A stretch of 64,000 bases of DNA, taken from positions 62,001 through 126,000 of the forward strand of contig NZ_JAIMCB010000009.1 in NCBI RefSeq assembly GCF_025499425.1, read 5' to 3'. Both the position numbers and the translations under genes were made by a program. The notes below the pieces were generated by a model that did not search any database, had not been told where the DNA came from, and saw nothing but the letters and a program-made list of their open reading frames with translations. The DNA is from Acidiferrimicrobium sp. IK (GTDB lineage: Bacteria; Actinomycetota; Acidimicrobiia; Acidimicrobiales; Palsa-688). Positions 47,501-57,318 of this stretch are shown here, one piece after another (within the stretch, counting starts at the first letter, position 1; each line of letters starts with the position of its first letter).

Positions 47501-48513
47501 TGGGTATCGACGTCGGCGTGGTCCTGCAGACCGACCCGCCGGCCAGCGCGGTCGTCGAGCGGGCGGTGGCCGCCGAGGCCGCCGGTTTCAGCCACGTCTG
47601 GACCTTCGATTCGGTGGTGCTGTGGCAGGAGCCGTTCGTGATCTTCTCGCAGATCCTCGCCCGCACGGAGCGGGTGACGGTGGGACCGATGGTCACCAAC
47701 CCGGTGACCCGAGACTGGTCAGTGACGGCATCGCTTTTCGCCACCCTCAACTCGATGTTCGGGCCGCGGACGGTGTGCGGCATCGGCAGAGGCGACTCTG
47801 CGGTCCGGGTGATCGGCGGGCGTCCAGCCACGTTGGGCATGTTGCGCGACAGCGTGATCGCGATCCGGGACCTGGCCAACGGCCGGGCCGTCCAGGCGGA
47901 CGGCAAGGAAGTCGCGATCCCGTGGGCGTCCGACACCGGGATCGAAGTGTGGGTCGCAGCGTACGGTCCGAAGGCGCTGGCCGTCGCCGGGTCAGTCGGT
48001 GACGGGCTGATCCTGCAACTGGCCGACCCGTACCTGGTGGAGTGGTCGATCAAGACCGCGAGGGACGCCGCGGCGGCTGCCGGACGGGACCCCGACTCGT
48101 TGAAGGTGTGCGTGGCCGCTCCCGCCTACATCGGCACCGACCTGGCCCACCAACGCGACCAAGTACGGTGGTTCGGGGGCATGGTCGGCAACCACGTGGC
48201 CGATCTGGTGGCCCGGTACGGAGCGCAGTCGGGGTCGGTTCCCGCTGCCCTCACCGACTACATCGCGGGGCGGCACGGATACGACTACGCCCATCACGGG
48301 CGGGCCGGCAACCCGAGCACCGACTTCGTGCCCGACGACGTGATCGACCGGTTCTGTCTCCTCGGCCCGGCCCCGGCGCACGTGGCCCGACTGCAGGAGC
48401 TGGCCGCGCTCGGTGCTGACCAGTTCGCGCTGTACCTGATGCACGACCAGGCCGGCCCGACCCTGGAGGCCTACGGGCGCGACGTCATCCCTGCGGTGGC
48501 CGGTCCCGGCTGA
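47500..48513 (+). CDS. LLM-class F420-dependent oxidoreductase (CPS_4043 type)
   Basis: A 337-residue TIM-barrel protein of the luciferase-like family. The opening MGIDVGVVLQTDPPASAVVE, AGFSHVWTFDSVVLWQEPFV and ERVTVGPMVTNPVTRDWSV are typical of F420-binding members, and TVCGIGRGDSAVRVIGGRPA is characteristic of the group found beside hydantoinase genes. The reaction is unproven. In an operon with dihydropyrimidinase it could reduce uracil/thymine with reduced F420, replacing dihydropyrimidine dehydrogenase, or act on a later product. Its ATG overlaps the dihydropyrimidinase stop by one base. Confidence 0.88.
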   Translation: MGIDVGVVLQTDPPASAVVERAVAAEAAGFSHVWTFDSVVLWQEPFVIFSQILARTERVTVGPMVTNPVTRDWSVTASLFATLNSMFGPRTVCGIGRGDSAVRVIGGRPATLGMLRDSVIAIRDLANGRAVQADGKEVAIPWASDTGIEVWVAAYGPKALAVAGSVGDGLILQLADPYLVEWSIKTARDAAAAAGRDPDSLKVCVAAPAYIGTDLAHQRDQVRWFGGMVGNHVADLVARYGAQSGSVPAALTDYIAGRHGYDYAHHGRAGNPSTDFVPDDVIDRFCLLGPAPAHVARLQELAALGADQFALYLMHDQAGPTLEAYGRDVIPAVAGPG

Positions 48514-48565
48514 GTCGCGCCGGGTCTCGACGCGGGCGTGGCCGGGCGTGCCACCATGGGGCGCC

Positions 48566-49237
48566 GTGGACATCGCCCGCACCCGCGCCGGCATCGCCGG
48601 CATCATCGACCACACTCTGCTCGCTCCCGAGTCGACCGACGCTCAGGTGGCCTCGCTGTGCCTGGAGGCCATCGACCTCGAGGTGGCAGCGGTGTGCATC
48701 AACGCGACCCGGCTGCCGCTCAGCGTTCAGCTGCCCCCGGGTCTGCAAGTCGCCGCCGTGGTCGGGTTCCCGTCCGGGGCGCACCCGACGTCGGTCAAGG
48801 TGGTCGAGGCGGAGGCGGTGGTCGCCGGCGGCGCCACCGAGGTGGACGTGGTGGTCGACCTGGCCGCCGCGGTCAGCGGCGACTGGGCGGCCGTCGCCCG
48901 GGAGCTGACAGCCATCCGCGCCGCGATCGGGCCGGCGGTCACGATCAAGGCGATCCTCGAGACCGCCCTGCTCACCCCCGCGGCCATCGCAGAGGGATGC
49001 CGGGCCGTGGAGGACGCCGGCGGCGACTTCGTGAAGACCTCCAGCGGCTTCCACCCCGCGGGCGGGGCGTCGGTGGAGGCCGTCGAGGTGATGGCCGCGA
49101 CCGTCGGCGGCCGCCTCGGGATCAAGGCGGCCGGCGGTATCCGCACCGCGGAGACCGCCCTGCGGATGGTCGATGCCGGCGCCACCCGGCTGGGTTGCTC
49201 GGCTTCCGCCGCCGTCCTGGCCGGCCTCCCGGCCTGA
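48566..49237 (+). CDS. deoC: Deoxyribose-phosphate aldolase
   Basis: A 223-residue class I aldolase splitting 2-deoxyribose 5-phosphate into acetaldehyde and glyceraldehyde 3-phosphate. Motifs are GIIDHTLLAPESTDAQ (Asp near residue 14), VVGFPSGAHPTSVKVVEAE, TIKAILETALL, the Schiff-base lysine in GGDFVKTSSGFHPAGGAS near 155 and GIKAAGGIRTAETAL near 190. GTG 48566 is preferred; GTG 48548 would add six residues. The stop codon lies inside the first unit of a 25-bp tandem repeat. It serves the thymidine phosphorylase/PNP pathway encoded further right. Confidence 0.93.
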   Translation: MDIARTRAGIAGIIDHTLLAPESTDAQVASLCLEAIDLEVAAVCINATRLPLSVQLPPGLQVAAVVGFPSGAHPTSVKVVEAEAVVAGGATEVDVVVDLAAAVSGDWAAVARELTAIRAAIGPAVTIKAILETALLTPAAIAEGCRAVEDAGGDFVKTSSGFHPAGGASVEAVEVMAATVGGRLGIKAAGGIRTAETALRMVDAGATRLGCSASAAVLAGLPA

Positions 49238-49294
49238 GGGACAAGCCGGCCTCCCGGCCTGAGGGACAACCCGGCCTCCCGGCCTGAGCGATCG
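49221..49294 (+). repeat. 25-bp tandem repeat over the deoC end
   Basis: Three units beginning CCGGCCTCCCGGCCTGAG (49221, 49246, 49271); the first two continue GGACAA and the third diverges to CGATCG. The deoC stop TGA is inside the first unit. CCGG-rich units can fold into hairpins and may act as a transcription barrier between the convergent deoC and phosphomutase genes. Confidence 0.85.
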
Positions 49295-49328
49295 CCCGGC
49301 GTGGAGTGGTCGCTGCCGGCCGGGACGC

Positions 49329-51062
49329 TCAGCCGTCGAGCAGCCCGGCCACGCCAGCCGCGACCCGGTCGAGGACGGCGTCGGCGCCGGCTCGGGCGGC
49401 CGCGAGATCCGGGGTCGGTGGCTGGCGGGCCTCCAGGTAGGCCTTGATCTTCGGTTCGGTGCCGCTGGGGCGGACCACGACCCGGCACCCTTCGAGCTGG
49501 AAGACGATGGCGTCGGTAGGCGGCAGGCGGCCGCCGCGCGAGAGATCCTCGACCGACAACACCTTCACGCCGCCGATGTCGGCTGGCGGTGCGCTTCTCA
49601 GCTTGGCCGCCACCGTCTCGGCAGCCGGGGCGGAGGGCAGGCGGCGGGACACCTGGCGGGTGGCGTGCACCCCGTAGCGTCGCTCGATGTCGTCGACGCG
49701 GTGGAGGAGCGTCCTTCCCCGAGCGCGGTCGGCGGCGGCCAAAGCCAAGACGGCGAGCGCGGCCCCGATGCCGTCCTTGTCGGCTACCGCGTCGCCGACC
49801 AAGTACCCGAGGGCCTCCTCGTAACCGAACACCAGGCGGCCGCCCGCCACGCCGGCCGCGCCCCGCGCGATCCACTTGAAGCCGGTGAGGGTCTCCACCC
49901 AGGTGGCTCCGGCGTCGGCCGCTATCGCCGCCAGCATGGTGGAGGACACCAGGGAGCTGGCCACGACCCGCTGCTCGGCGGCCCCGCCCGCGAGACCGGG
50001 CCCGACCTCCCCGGCGAGCACCGCGGCGCCGAGCAGCGCGCCGAGCTGGTCGCCGGTCATCACCCGCCATCCTCCCTGAGCGGCCGGCTCCGCGACCGCG
50101 ACCGCCAGGCGGTCGCCGTCGGGGTCGTTGGCCAAGACCAAGTCGGCGCCGAGAAGGCGGGCGTCGGCTAGGGCCAGGTCCATGGCCCCGGGCTCCTCGG
50201 GGTTGGGGAACGCCACGGTCGGGAAGTCCGGGTCGGGGGCGGCCTGAGCGGCGACGTGGTGGACAGGCGGGTGGCCGGCGCGGGCGACGGCCGCGTCGAA
50301 CAGACCGGTGGACACCCCGTGCATGGCTGTGTGGACGACTCGCAGCAACCCGGCGCCGTCTGGGGCTGGGGCCATCGCGGCCACCGAGTCGAGGTACGCG
50401 TCGGTCACTGACCGGGGGACGGTCACGATGCGAGGGTCGCCGGCGGGGGCGACCGGGACCCCGGCGAGAGGCCCGACCGCGGCGATGGCCGCCTCGACGG
50501 CGTCGGCGGGAGACGGAAGGATCTGGGCGCCGTCGCCGACGTAGAGCTTGTAGCCGTTGTCGGCGGCGGGGTTGTGGCTGGCGGTGATCATGATGCCGGC
50601 CGCGGCGCCGAGGTGGCGGGTGGCGAAGGCCAGGAGAGGCGTCGGCTGGGCCGGGGCGAGGACCAAGGCGGGGATCCCGGCGCCGGCCAGCACCGCCGCG
50701 GTCTCCTCCCACAGTTCCCGTGAACGGTGGCGAGCATCGCATCCCACGACGACGCCCCGAGTGGCGGCGTCGGGCGTTTCGGCCCGCAGCCAGGCAGCCA
50801 CGCCGGCGGTGGTGGCCCGGACCACCGCCCGGTTGAGACGGGCCGGGCCGGCGCCGACTGGGGCTCGCAGCCCGGCGGTGCCGAAGTGGAGCCCGCCGGC
50901 GAAGCGAGCCGCGAGGTCGGCAGCGGCGTCGTCACCCGCCGGTCCCCCGGCCGACGCCGCGGCGAGCAGGTCCTTCAAGAAGCGGCGGTCGCCTTCGTCG
51001 GGATCGTCCGCGATCCACGCTTGCGCCTTCCGGCGCAAACCGGGGTCGACGGGGAGTTTCAC
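49329..51062 (-). CDS. pmmB: Phosphoglucomutase/phosphomannomutase family, likely phosphopentomutase
   Basis: A 577-residue alpha-D-phosphohexomutase. The phosphoserine loop is [20 protein letters not shown] near residue 145, the metal loop [15 protein letters not shown] near 305, the sugar-binding loop [12 protein letters not shown] near 390 and the phosphate loop [17 protein letters not shown] near 530. GTG 51062 overlaps the PNP stop (GTGA); longer upstream frames are antisense noise. The same pairing with purine nucleoside phosphorylase occurs in mycobacteria (Rv3307-Rv3308). Next to PNP, DeoC and thymidine phosphorylase it most likely converts (deoxy)ribose 1-phosphate to the 5-phosphate. 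Confidence 0.92.
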   Translation of the reverse strand: MKLPVDPGLRRKAQAWIADDPDEGDRRFLKDLLAAASAGGPAGDDAAADLAARFAGGLHFGTAGLRAPVGAGPARLNRAVVRATTAGVAAWLRAETPDAATRGVVVGCDARHRSRELWEETAAVLAGAGIPALVLAPAQPTPLLAFATRHLGAAAGIMITASHNPAADNGYKLYVGDGAQILPSPADAVEAAIAAVGPLAGVPVAPAGDPRIVTVPRSVTDAYLDSVAAMAPAPDGAGLLRVVHTAMHGVSTGLFDAAVARAGHPPVHHVAAQAAPDPDFPTVAFPNPEEPGAMDLALADARLLGADLVLANDPDGDRLAVAVAEPAAQGGWRVMTGDQLGALLGAAVLAGEVGPGLAGGAAEQRVVASSLVSSTMLAAIAADAGATWVETLTGFKWIARGAAGVAGGRLVFGYEEALGYLVGDAVADKDGIGAALAVLALAAADRARGRTLLHRVDDIERRYGVHATRQVSRRLPSAPAAETVAAKLRSAPPADIGGVKVLSVEDLSRGGRLPPTDAIVFQLEGCRVVVRPSGTEPKIKAYLEARQPPTPDLAAARAGADAVLDRVAAGVAGLLDG

Positions 51063-51931
51063 CGGGCCGCGGCGACGTCGACGGCGACCGCCAGCAGCCT
51101 CCCGAGGTCGGCGGTGGCCGCGGTGCCAGCGGCGACCACTTCGGCGTGGTCGAGGGCCTCGCCGGTCACTCCGGCGGCCGCGTTGGTGACCAGCGATATC
51201 CCGAGCACCGCGGCGCCGCCGTGGCGGGCGGCGATGGCCTCGTGGACCGTCGACATGCCGACCAGGTCGGCGCCGAGCGTGCGCAGCATGCGGATCTCGG
51301 CCGGTGTCTCGTAGTGGGGGCCGGGCAGGCCGGCATAGACCCCTTCGGCCAGCGTGGCCGGACCGCCGGGAGGCAGACCCCTGGACGCGGCGGCCACCGC
51401 GACCTGGGCGCGCAGCGAGGCGCTGTAGAGGTCGGTGAGGTCGACGAAGCGCGGTCCGTGCGGCTCGGGCGGCGCCGGCCCCGACAGCGGGGAGCGTCCG
51501 GTCAGGTTGAGGTGGTCGCTGATCAGCACCGCCTGCCCAACCCGGTACGTCGGGTTGATCCCGCCGGCTGCGTTGGTGAGCACGACGGTCCGGCACCCCG
51601 CGGCCAGCGCGGTGCGAACCGCGTGGACGACGGCGTGGAGGGGGTGACCCTCGTACGCGTGGACCCGCCCGACGAACACCAGCGCCCGCCCCTCGCCGCG
51701 AGCCACCGACCGCACGGTCCCCGAGTGGCCGGCGACGCTGGCGGCGCGTCCGCCCAGGTCGGCCATCGCCATCTCCATGCTGGGCGGGCCGAGGGCGTCG
51801 GCGGCCGGCGCCCATCCCGAGCCGAGGATCACCGCAACGTCGTGGGCGGCGACACCGCTGCGGGCCGCCAGGGTGGCCGCAGCCTCCTCGGCGTGCTCGT
51901 AGGGGTCGAAATTGTCGTCGGCGCCGGTCAT
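51059..51931 (-). CDS. punA: Purine nucleoside phosphorylase
   Basis: A 290-residue trimeric-type PNP splitting purine nucleosides with phosphate into base and sugar 1-phosphate. The conserved words are [18 protein letters not shown] (residues 32-49), [60 protein letters not shown] by position and [16 protein letters not shown], then [11 protein letters not shown]. The active-site His (VHAYEG), Glu (HYETPAE), Met (VGMST) and Asn (VTNAAAG) are all present. It overlaps the permease upstream and the mutase downstream by four bases each. Confidence 0.95.
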   Translation of the reverse strand: MTGADDNFDPYEHAEEAAATLAARSGVAAHDVAVILGSGWAPAADALGPPSMEMAMADLGGRAASVAGHSGTVRSVARGEGRALVFVGRVHAYEGHPLHAVVHAVRTALAAGCRTVVLTNAAGGINPTYRVGQAVLISDHLNLTGRSPLSGPAPPEPHGPRFVDLTDLYSASLRAQVAVAAASRGLPPGGPATLAEGVYAGLPGPHYETPAEIRMLRTLGADLVGMSTVHEAIAARHGGAAVLGISLVTNAAAGVTGEALDHAEVVAAGTAATADLGRLLAVAVDVAAAR

Positions 51932-53217
51932 GACTTCACGTACGGCCGTCCGTCGGCTGCCGGCGCCCGGACCTTGCCGACCAGCCCGGCGACCACCAGG
52001 ATCGTCGCGGCGTACGGCAGCATCAGCAGCACGTCCGAAGGGATGGGCGTGCCGAGGATCGACAGGACGTTTTGCAGGGCGTCGGCGAAGCCGAACACCA
52101 GCGCCGCTCCGACCGCTCCGAGCGGGGTCCAGCGGCCGAAGATCAGCGCCGCGAGCGCGATGTAGCCCTTCCCGGAGGAGATGTCCTTGCCGAAAGCCCC
52201 CACCGAGCCGATGGTCAGGTAGGCCCCGCCCAGACCGGCGACCAGGCCGCCGAGTATGACGTTGCGGTACCGGGTGGCGAGCACCCTGATGCCGACGGTC
52301 TCCGCGGCGACTGGATGCTCACCGACGGCTCGTACCCGCAAACCCCACCGGGTGTGGAACAAGAACGCCTGCACCAGGAACAGGGCGCCATACGTGAGGT
52401 ACAAGAACACGTTGGAGTCGAAGAACACCGGTCCGATTATGGGGATGTCACCGAGGACGGGCACCTTCCAGTTGCGAAACACCGGGGGCTGGTTGAGGGT
52501 CCGCTGGTAGGTCACCAGGATCCGGTCGTAGAGGTAACCGGTCAGCCCGGACGCGAAGACGTTGAGGACCACTCCTAGCACCACCTGGTCGACCACGAAG
52601 GCGATGGCGAAAGCGGCGAGCATCGCCGCGAGGAGGCCGCCGGCCAACGAACCGGTGAGCAGCCCGACCCACAGGTTGCCGGTGGCGCTGGCCGCGACCG
52701 CGGCCACGAACGCCCCGAGCAGCAGCTGGCCTTCGATGGCGATGTTGATCACCCCGGCCCGCTCGCAGAGGCACCCGGCCAGCGCTCCCAGCACGATCGG
52801 GATCGACCGGGTGGCGGTGCTCTGCAGCAAGCCGACCAGGCTCAGCGTCTGGCCGGCGGCGGCCCAGCAGAGGAACGAGACCAGGAACAGTCCGATGGCG
52901 GCCCCCATCGTGGTCCGCCGCAACGCCGGCGAGAGGTCGAGGCGGATGCGCAGTGCGCCGAGGACGATCGAGATCGCTCCGGCGACGATAGGGGTGCCAC
53001 GGGCCGGGAGGGAGAGGTCGGGGACGTGGACCGACGCGCCGGCTAGGGACATACCGAACTTGGCGGTGCCGGTGTGGCCGGCCAGGCCGAACAGCGCCAG
53101 GTCCATGACCCCGAGGAGGGCCAGGGTGACGCCGGCTGCCAGCTGGCGGTCGACGGTCCGCCTACCGGTGGGGATCAGCGTGGCGGCCGTCATGGTCGCA
53201 GGCTCACAGGCGGGCAC
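51928..53217 (-). CDS. Nucleoside ABC transporter permease (second)
   Basis: A 429-residue membrane protein with about ten segments, of the BPD_transp_2 family. The core [29 protein letters not shown] by position, [18 protein letters not shown] and [19 protein letters not shown] are typical of BmpC/YufQ-type nucleoside importers. The first 110 residues add extra helices. Start GTG 53217 lies two bases after the previous permease stop; ATG 53193 (MTAATLIP) is an alternative. It couples to PNP downstream by a four-base overlap, linking uptake with breakdown. Confidence 0.93.
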   Translation of the reverse strand: MPACEPATMTAATLIPTGRRTVDRQLAAGVTLALLGVMDLALFGLAGHTGTAKFGMSLAGASVHVPDLSLPARGTPIVAGAISIVLGALRIRLDLSPALRRTTMGAAIGLFLVSFLCWAAAGQTLSLVGLLQSTATRSIPIVLGALAGCLCERAGVINIAIEGQLLLGAFVAAVAASATGNLWVGLLTGSLAGGLLAAMLAAFAIAFVVDQVVLGVVLNVFASGLTGYLYDRILVTYQRTLNQPPVFRNWKVPVLGDIPIIGPVFFDSNVFLYLTYGALFLVQAFLFHTRWGLRVRAVGEHPVAAETVGIRVLATRYRNVILGGLVAGLGGAYLTIGSVGAFGKDISSGKGYIALAALIFGRWTPLGAVGAALVFGFADALQNVLSILGTPIPSDVLLMLPYAATILVVAGLVGKVRAPAADGRPYVKS

Positions 53218-53218
53218 C

Positions 53219-54508
53219 TCACGGCTCGGTCACCACCGCCGGCGCGGCGAGGAGGGGCACGGCTTCTGCCTGCTTGGGGGTTCGCAGCCGGAACAAAGCC
53301 CGCACCAGCGGTGGAGCAGCGACGAACAAGACGATGACGCTTTGGATCACCGTGACGATCTCGATCGGCGTCTGGGTCGCCGCGACCATGGTCACCCCGC
53401 CCGCGTGGAGGGCGCCGTAGAGCAGCGACGCCAGCACCACCCCGAGCGGGGTGCCCCGCCCGAGCAGGGCGATGGTGATGGCGTCGATGCCGTAGGTACC
53501 GTAGATCTGGGGGTCGACGGTGTAGTTGGTGCCGAGCACCACGCTGGCGGCCGCCAGCCCGGCCAGGCCGCCGGCGATGAGCATCACGAGGATGTAGCCG
53601 CGCTCGACGTTCATCCCGGCGCCGCGCGCGGCGCGGGCGTTGGCGCCCACGGCGCGGATCTCGAAGCCGAGAGTGCTGCGCTTGAGCAGCCACGACACCG
53701 CTGCCGCGGCGGCCAGCGCCACCAGGATCCCGGCGTTGATCCGCAGCGACGCCCCGGCCAGGTGAGGCAGGCGGGCGGTGCCGTGCATGAACGGGGTGAT
53801 GGGGTCGCTGCGCCCCGGACGGCGGAACGGGGAGGTACCGAGGACGTAGAGCAGGAAGTACTCCGCGACGTAGTTGAGCATGATCGTGACGATCACCTCG
53901 TTGGCGCCGGTCCGGGCCCGGAGGAAGCCGACGAACCAGCCCACCGCGGCGCCGCCGGCGAACCCGCCCGCGACGGCCACCACCACGTGGATGAACGGCG
54001 GGAGCGAGACGGCGAAGCCCAGGTACCCGGCGACGATCGCCCCGCCGATGAACTGGCCGGTGGCGCCGATGTTGAACAGGCCGGCCCGGAACGGAAGCAT
54101 CACCGCCAGGCCGGCGAAGATCAACGGGGTAGCGTTGACGATGGTCTCGGAGATCGGGTTGAACACGGCGGTCACCGACCCGCCGCGAGAGGCGGCTGAG
54201 ACCGTGTGGAAGTTGACGATCGCCCCGCGGAACATGGCCGAGTAGGCGGCGCTGGCCGAGTCCCACGCCGCGCCCAGCGCGGCGCCCGGCGCCGAGAAGA
54301 AGTGGCCCATCTTCCCCAGCACGTGCGGGTCGGAGAAGGCGATGAGGATCCCGCCGATCACGATGGCAGCCACGACTGCCAGGACGGTGACCGTCGTCGA
54401 GCTGCCCTCCACGATCGCCTCGACAAAGGCCGCCACGAAACCCTTGGGCCCCTCGGCGGGATGCTCCCCCGACGGCCGGGGGTCGGTGGCGGGCGCGGCG
54501 GCGGTCAC
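53219..54508 (-). CDS. Nucleoside ABC transporter permease (first)
   Basis: A 429-residue BPD_transp_2 permease. After a Pro-rich cytoplasmic N-terminus comes VTVLAVVAAIVIGGILIAFS, then the signature ATPLIFAGLAVMLPFRAGLF and NIGATGQFIGGAIVAGYLG, GANEVIVTIMLNYVAEYF and GTYGIDAITIALLGRGTPLG. It resembles BmpB/YufP. With the other permease it forms the channel for nucleosides across the inner membrane. GTG 54508 start; 28 bp after the ATPase gene. Confidence 0.93.
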   Translation of the reverse strand: MTAAAPATDPRPSGEHPAEGPKGFVAAFVEAIVEGSSTTVTVLAVVAAIVIGGILIAFSDPHVLGKMGHFFSAPGAALGAAWDSASAAYSAMFRGAIVNFHTVSAASRGGSVTAVFNPISETIVNATPLIFAGLAVMLPFRAGLFNIGATGQFIGGAIVAGYLGFAVSLPPFIHVVVAVAGGFAGGAAVGWFVGFLRARTGANEVIVTIMLNYVAEYFLLYVLGTSPFRRPGRSDPITPFMHGTARLPHLAGASLRINAGILVALAAAAAVSWLLKRSTLGFEIRAVGANARAARGAGMNVERGYILVMLIAGGLAGLAAASVVLGTNYTVDPQIYGTYGIDAITIALLGRGTPLGVVLASLLYGALHAGGVTMVAATQTPIEIVTVIQSVIVLFVAAPPLVRALFRLRTPKQAEAVPLLAAPAVVTEP

Positions 54509-54536
54509 GACCCGGCCCCGCTCACGACGCGCCAGG

Positions 54537-56087
54537 TCACGACGCGGCCTCGGCCGGCGCGTCGCGGTGGGCGCCGCTCATCAGGAGGCCGAGCTCCTCC
54601 CGGCTGACCGTCGGCGGCCGGATGCCGATGATCCGCCCGTCGCTCATGACCGCGATGCGATCGGCCAGGGCGTAGATCTCGTCGAGCTCGGAGGACACGA
54701 TCAACACGCCGGCGCCGCCGTCGCGCGCCGCGACGATCCGCTTGTGGACGAACTCGATGGAGCCGATGTCGAGGCCGCGCGTCGGCTGCGACGCGACGAG
54801 CAGGTTGACCGGGCGCGACAGCTCCCGGGCCAGGATGACCTTCTGCTGGTTGCCGCCCGACAGTGTGCGCACCGGCACCTCCGACGAGCGGGTCCGGACG
54901 TCGAACTCGGCGATCTGGCGGGCGGCGATGTCCCGAAGGGCGTCGAGGCGCAGCGCCGGCCCCCGGGAGTAGGGGGCCTGGTCGTATACGTCGAGAGCCA
55001 GGTTTTCGGCGATGGTGAAGTCACCGACCAGGCCGTCGTCCTGGCGGTCCTCGGGGACGTAGCCGACGCCGGCACGCAGCACTGTCCTGGTGTCGGCGCC
55101 GGTGAGGTCGTCACCGGCGATGGTCACGGTGCCGGCCAGCGCAGGGCGAAGGCCGAGGAGCGACTCGCACAGCTCGGTCTGCCCGTTGCCCTGCACGCCG
55201 GCTATGCCGACGATCTCCCCCCGGCGCACCTCCAGCGAGAAGTCGTTGACCGCCGTGCCGCCCAGGTCGTCGGCCACCGTCAGGCCGCTGATCGCGAGCA
55301 CCACCTCCCCCGGCGCGGCCGGGCCCTTCTCGACGCGGAGGCGGACCTCCCGCCCGACCATCGCCGCGGCCAGCTGCGCGTCGGTGGCGGTCGGCGCCAG
55401 GTGCTCGACGACCTTCCCCTGCCGGATGACCGTCACCTGGTCGGCGACGGCCTGCACCTCCCGCAGCTTGTGGGTGATGAAGACCACCGACCGCCCGCTC
55501 GCCTGCAGCGACTTGAGGATGGCGAACAGCTCGTCGGTCTCGCCGGGGGTGAGCACCGCGGTCGGCTCGTCGAGGATGAGCACCTCCGCCTGACGGGCCA
55601 GGGACTTGATGATCTCCACCCGTTGCTGGGTGCCCACCGGCAGGTGCTCGACGACCGCGTCGGGGTCGACGTCGAGGTTGTAGCGGGCCGACAGCTCCTT
55701 CACCTCGCGCCGGGCCCGGCGCCGGTCGAGCAGCCCGAGGCGGCCGGCCACGCGGAGGTGGGGCAGGGACCGGACCGGTTCGATGCCGAGCGTGACGTTC
55801 TCCGCGACGGTGAAGACCGGGACCAGCATGAAGTGCTGGTGAACCATCCCGATGCCGGCCGCGATGGCGTCTTTGGGGTTGGCGAACGAGACCGGCTTGC
55901 CGTCGATGACGATCTGGCCCTCGTCGGGCTCGTAGAGCCCGTAGAGCACGTTCATCAGCGTCGACTTGCCGGCCCCGTTCTCACCGAGCAGGGCGTGGAT
56001 CTGCCCCGGTTCTACGTCCAGGTCGATGTGGTCGTTGGCGACCAGCGACCCGAACCGCTTGGTGATGCCTCGCAGTTCGAGGTGCAA
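54537..56087 (-). CDS. Nucleoside ABC transporter ATP-binding protein (double ABC)
   Basis: A 516-residue protein with two ABC domains, as in RbsA/YufO. The first has Walker A LLGENGAGKSTLMNVLYGL near residue 34, signature LPVGTQQRVEIIKSL and Walker B VLILDEPTAVLTPGE. The second has IAGVQGNGQTELCESLLG near 290, signature RTLSGGNQQKVILARELS and LLVASQPTRGLDIGS, where the Walker B glutamate is replaced as usual for this family. It powers nucleoside import. It starts at ATG 56087, 15 bp after the binding-protein gene. Confidence 0.95.
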   Translation of the reverse strand: MHLELRGITKRFGSLVANDHIDLDVEPGQIHALLGENGAGKSTLMNVLYGLYEPDEGQIVIDGKPVSFANPKDAIAAGIGMVHQHFMLVPVFTVAENVTLGIEPVRSLPHLRVAGRLGLLDRRRARREVKELSARYNLDVDPDAVVEHLPVGTQQRVEIIKSLARQAEVLILDEPTAVLTPGETDELFAILKSLQASGRSVVFITHKLREVQAVADQVTVIRQGKVVEHLAPTATDAQLAAAMVGREVRLRVEKGPAAPGEVVLAISGLTVADDLGGTAVNDFSLEVRRGEIVGIAGVQGNGQTELCESLLGLRPALAGTVTIAGDDLTGADTRTVLRAGVGYVPEDRQDDGLVGDFTIAENLALDVYDQAPYSRGPALRLDALRDIAARQIAEFDVRTRSSEVPVRTLSGGNQQKVILARELSRPVNLLVASQPTRGLDIGSIEFVHKRIVAARDGGAGVLIVSSELDEIYALADRIAVMSDGRIIGIRPPTVSREELGLLMSGAHRDAPAEAAS

Positions 56088-56102
56088 CCGGCGTCCCCGC
56101 GC

Positions 56103-57221
56103 CTAGCTCGACGCCGGTGCGCTCGGCGACGCCACCTTGATGCTGCCGCTGATGATGCCCTGCTTGACGGTGGCCAGCTCGGTTTGCAGGGACTGGGGGA
56201 CGTCCTTGGCGTAGGGCGCCAACCCAACGCCGTTGTTGGCCAGGGTCCCGACGTAGTTGCCGCCCGTGAAGCTGCCCTTGGCCGCGTCGGTCGCGGCCTT
56301 GGCCACCGCCACCGAGATGCCCTTGACGACGCTCGAGTAGAAGAGGCTGCAGTACTGCGGGGCGCTCACGCACCCGTCGGTGTCGACCCAGAGCAGGTGA
56401 ACGCCGTTGCCGTTTTGCTGGGCGGCCGCCGCGGCACCCAGGCCGACGTTGCCGGCGACGGGGAAGATGATGTCGGCTCCCTGCTGGATGAACGCCAGGG
56501 TGTCGGACTTGCCCTTGCTCTGGTCGGTGAAGTCACCGGTGAAGGTCCCGTTCTGGGTCGCTTCGTTCCATCCGAGGACCTTGACGTGCTTGCCGTGCTG
56601 GGAGTTGTAGTACTGCACCCCGTCGTAGAAGCCGTCCATGTACACCGTCACCGTCGGCAGCTTCTGGCCGCCGAAGGTGGCGACCGTGCCGGTCTTGGTC
56701 ATGCCGGCCGCCAGGTAACCGCCGAGGAACCCGGCCTGGGCGGTGTTGAAGATCAAGCCGAGCACGTTCGGAAGCGGCGGCGAGTAGTTGTAGTCGACGA
56801 TCGCGAACTTCTGGTTGGGGTTGGCCTTGGCCGCGGCCTGGGTGGCGTCGCCCATCAAGAACCCGACGGTGACGATGATGCCGCAGCCCTTCTGGACCAG
56901 GCTGTTGATGTTGGGGGTGTAGTCGCTCTCCGTCGTGGAGGGCACGTAAGAGGGGACGATCGCCGGGTCGGAGGCCGCGGCGTCCTTCAGGCCCTGGTAG
57001 GAGGAGGCGTTGAACGACCGGTCGTCGATGCCGCCGGTGTCGGTGACCATGCACGCCTGGAACTTGGTGCCGCCGGACCCGCCGCTCGAGGCCGCGGTCG
57101 TCGCGGTGGTGGCGCCGGCCGCGGTGGTCGCCGGCGTGGACGACGGCTTGGAACTGCCGCATGCGGTCGCCACCAGCCCGGCGACTGCGACAACGGACGC
57201 AACTCTCGTAAACCGTCTCAC
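56103..57221 (-). CDS. bmpA: BMP-family nucleoside-binding lipoprotein
   Basis: A 372-residue secreted lipoprotein starting [20 protein letters not shown] at GTG 57221, six bases after AAGGAGG. The lipobox is VATAC (Cys near residue 21), followed by a Ser/Thr/Ala linker and the Bmp/Med periplasmic-binding fold: [57 protein letters not shown] and [20 protein letters not shown]. It would catch purine and pyrimidine nucleosides outside the membrane and deliver them to the permeases. First gene of the minus-strand importer operon and divergent from adenosine deaminase. Confidence 0.94.
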   Translation of the reverse strand: MRRFTRVASVVAVAGLVATACGSSKPSSTPATTAAGATTATTAASSGGSGGTKFQACMVTDTGGIDDRSFNASSYQGLKDAAASDPAIVPSYVPSTTESDYTPNINSLVQKGCGIIVTVGFLMGDATQAAAKANPNQKFAIVDYNYSPPLPNVLGLIFNTAQAGFLGGYLAAGMTKTGTVATFGGQKLPTVTVYMDGFYDGVQYYNSQHGKHVKVLGWNEATQNGTFTGDFTDQSKGKSDTLAFIQQGADIIFPVAGNVGLGAAAAAQQNGNGVHLLWVDTDGCVSAPQYCSLFYSSVVKGISVAVAKAATDAAKGSFTGGNYVGTLANNGVGLAPYAKDVPQSLQTELATVKQGIISGSIKVASPSAPASS

Positions 57222-57306
57222 GTGCGACCTCCTTGCGACGGCACCCCACAGCGCCGCTCGGCCAAACATAGCCACCGCGTCGGGAGCCCGGCGCGATGAG
57301 CGGGCC

Positions 57307-57312
57307 TACCAT
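57307..57312 (+). promoter_or_regulatory. -10 box of a leaderless add transcript
   Basis: TACCAT is followed by exactly six bases and the GTG start of adenosine deaminase (57319). No ribosome-binding sequence lies in between, fitting a leaderless transcript for the add-cdd-deoA operon. Confidence 0.55.
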
Positions 57313-57318
57313 GAGGCG

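Noticed and set aside
49329-51815. 828-residue phosphomutase with extra N-terminal domain
   Set aside because: The extension overlaps the PNP gene in another frame; GTG 51062 coupled to the PNP stop gives the normal family length.
54342-57299. 985-codon plus-strand frame opposite the ABC importer
   Set aside because: It is antisense to the ATPase and binding-protein genes, which carry full motifs; the plus frame has none.
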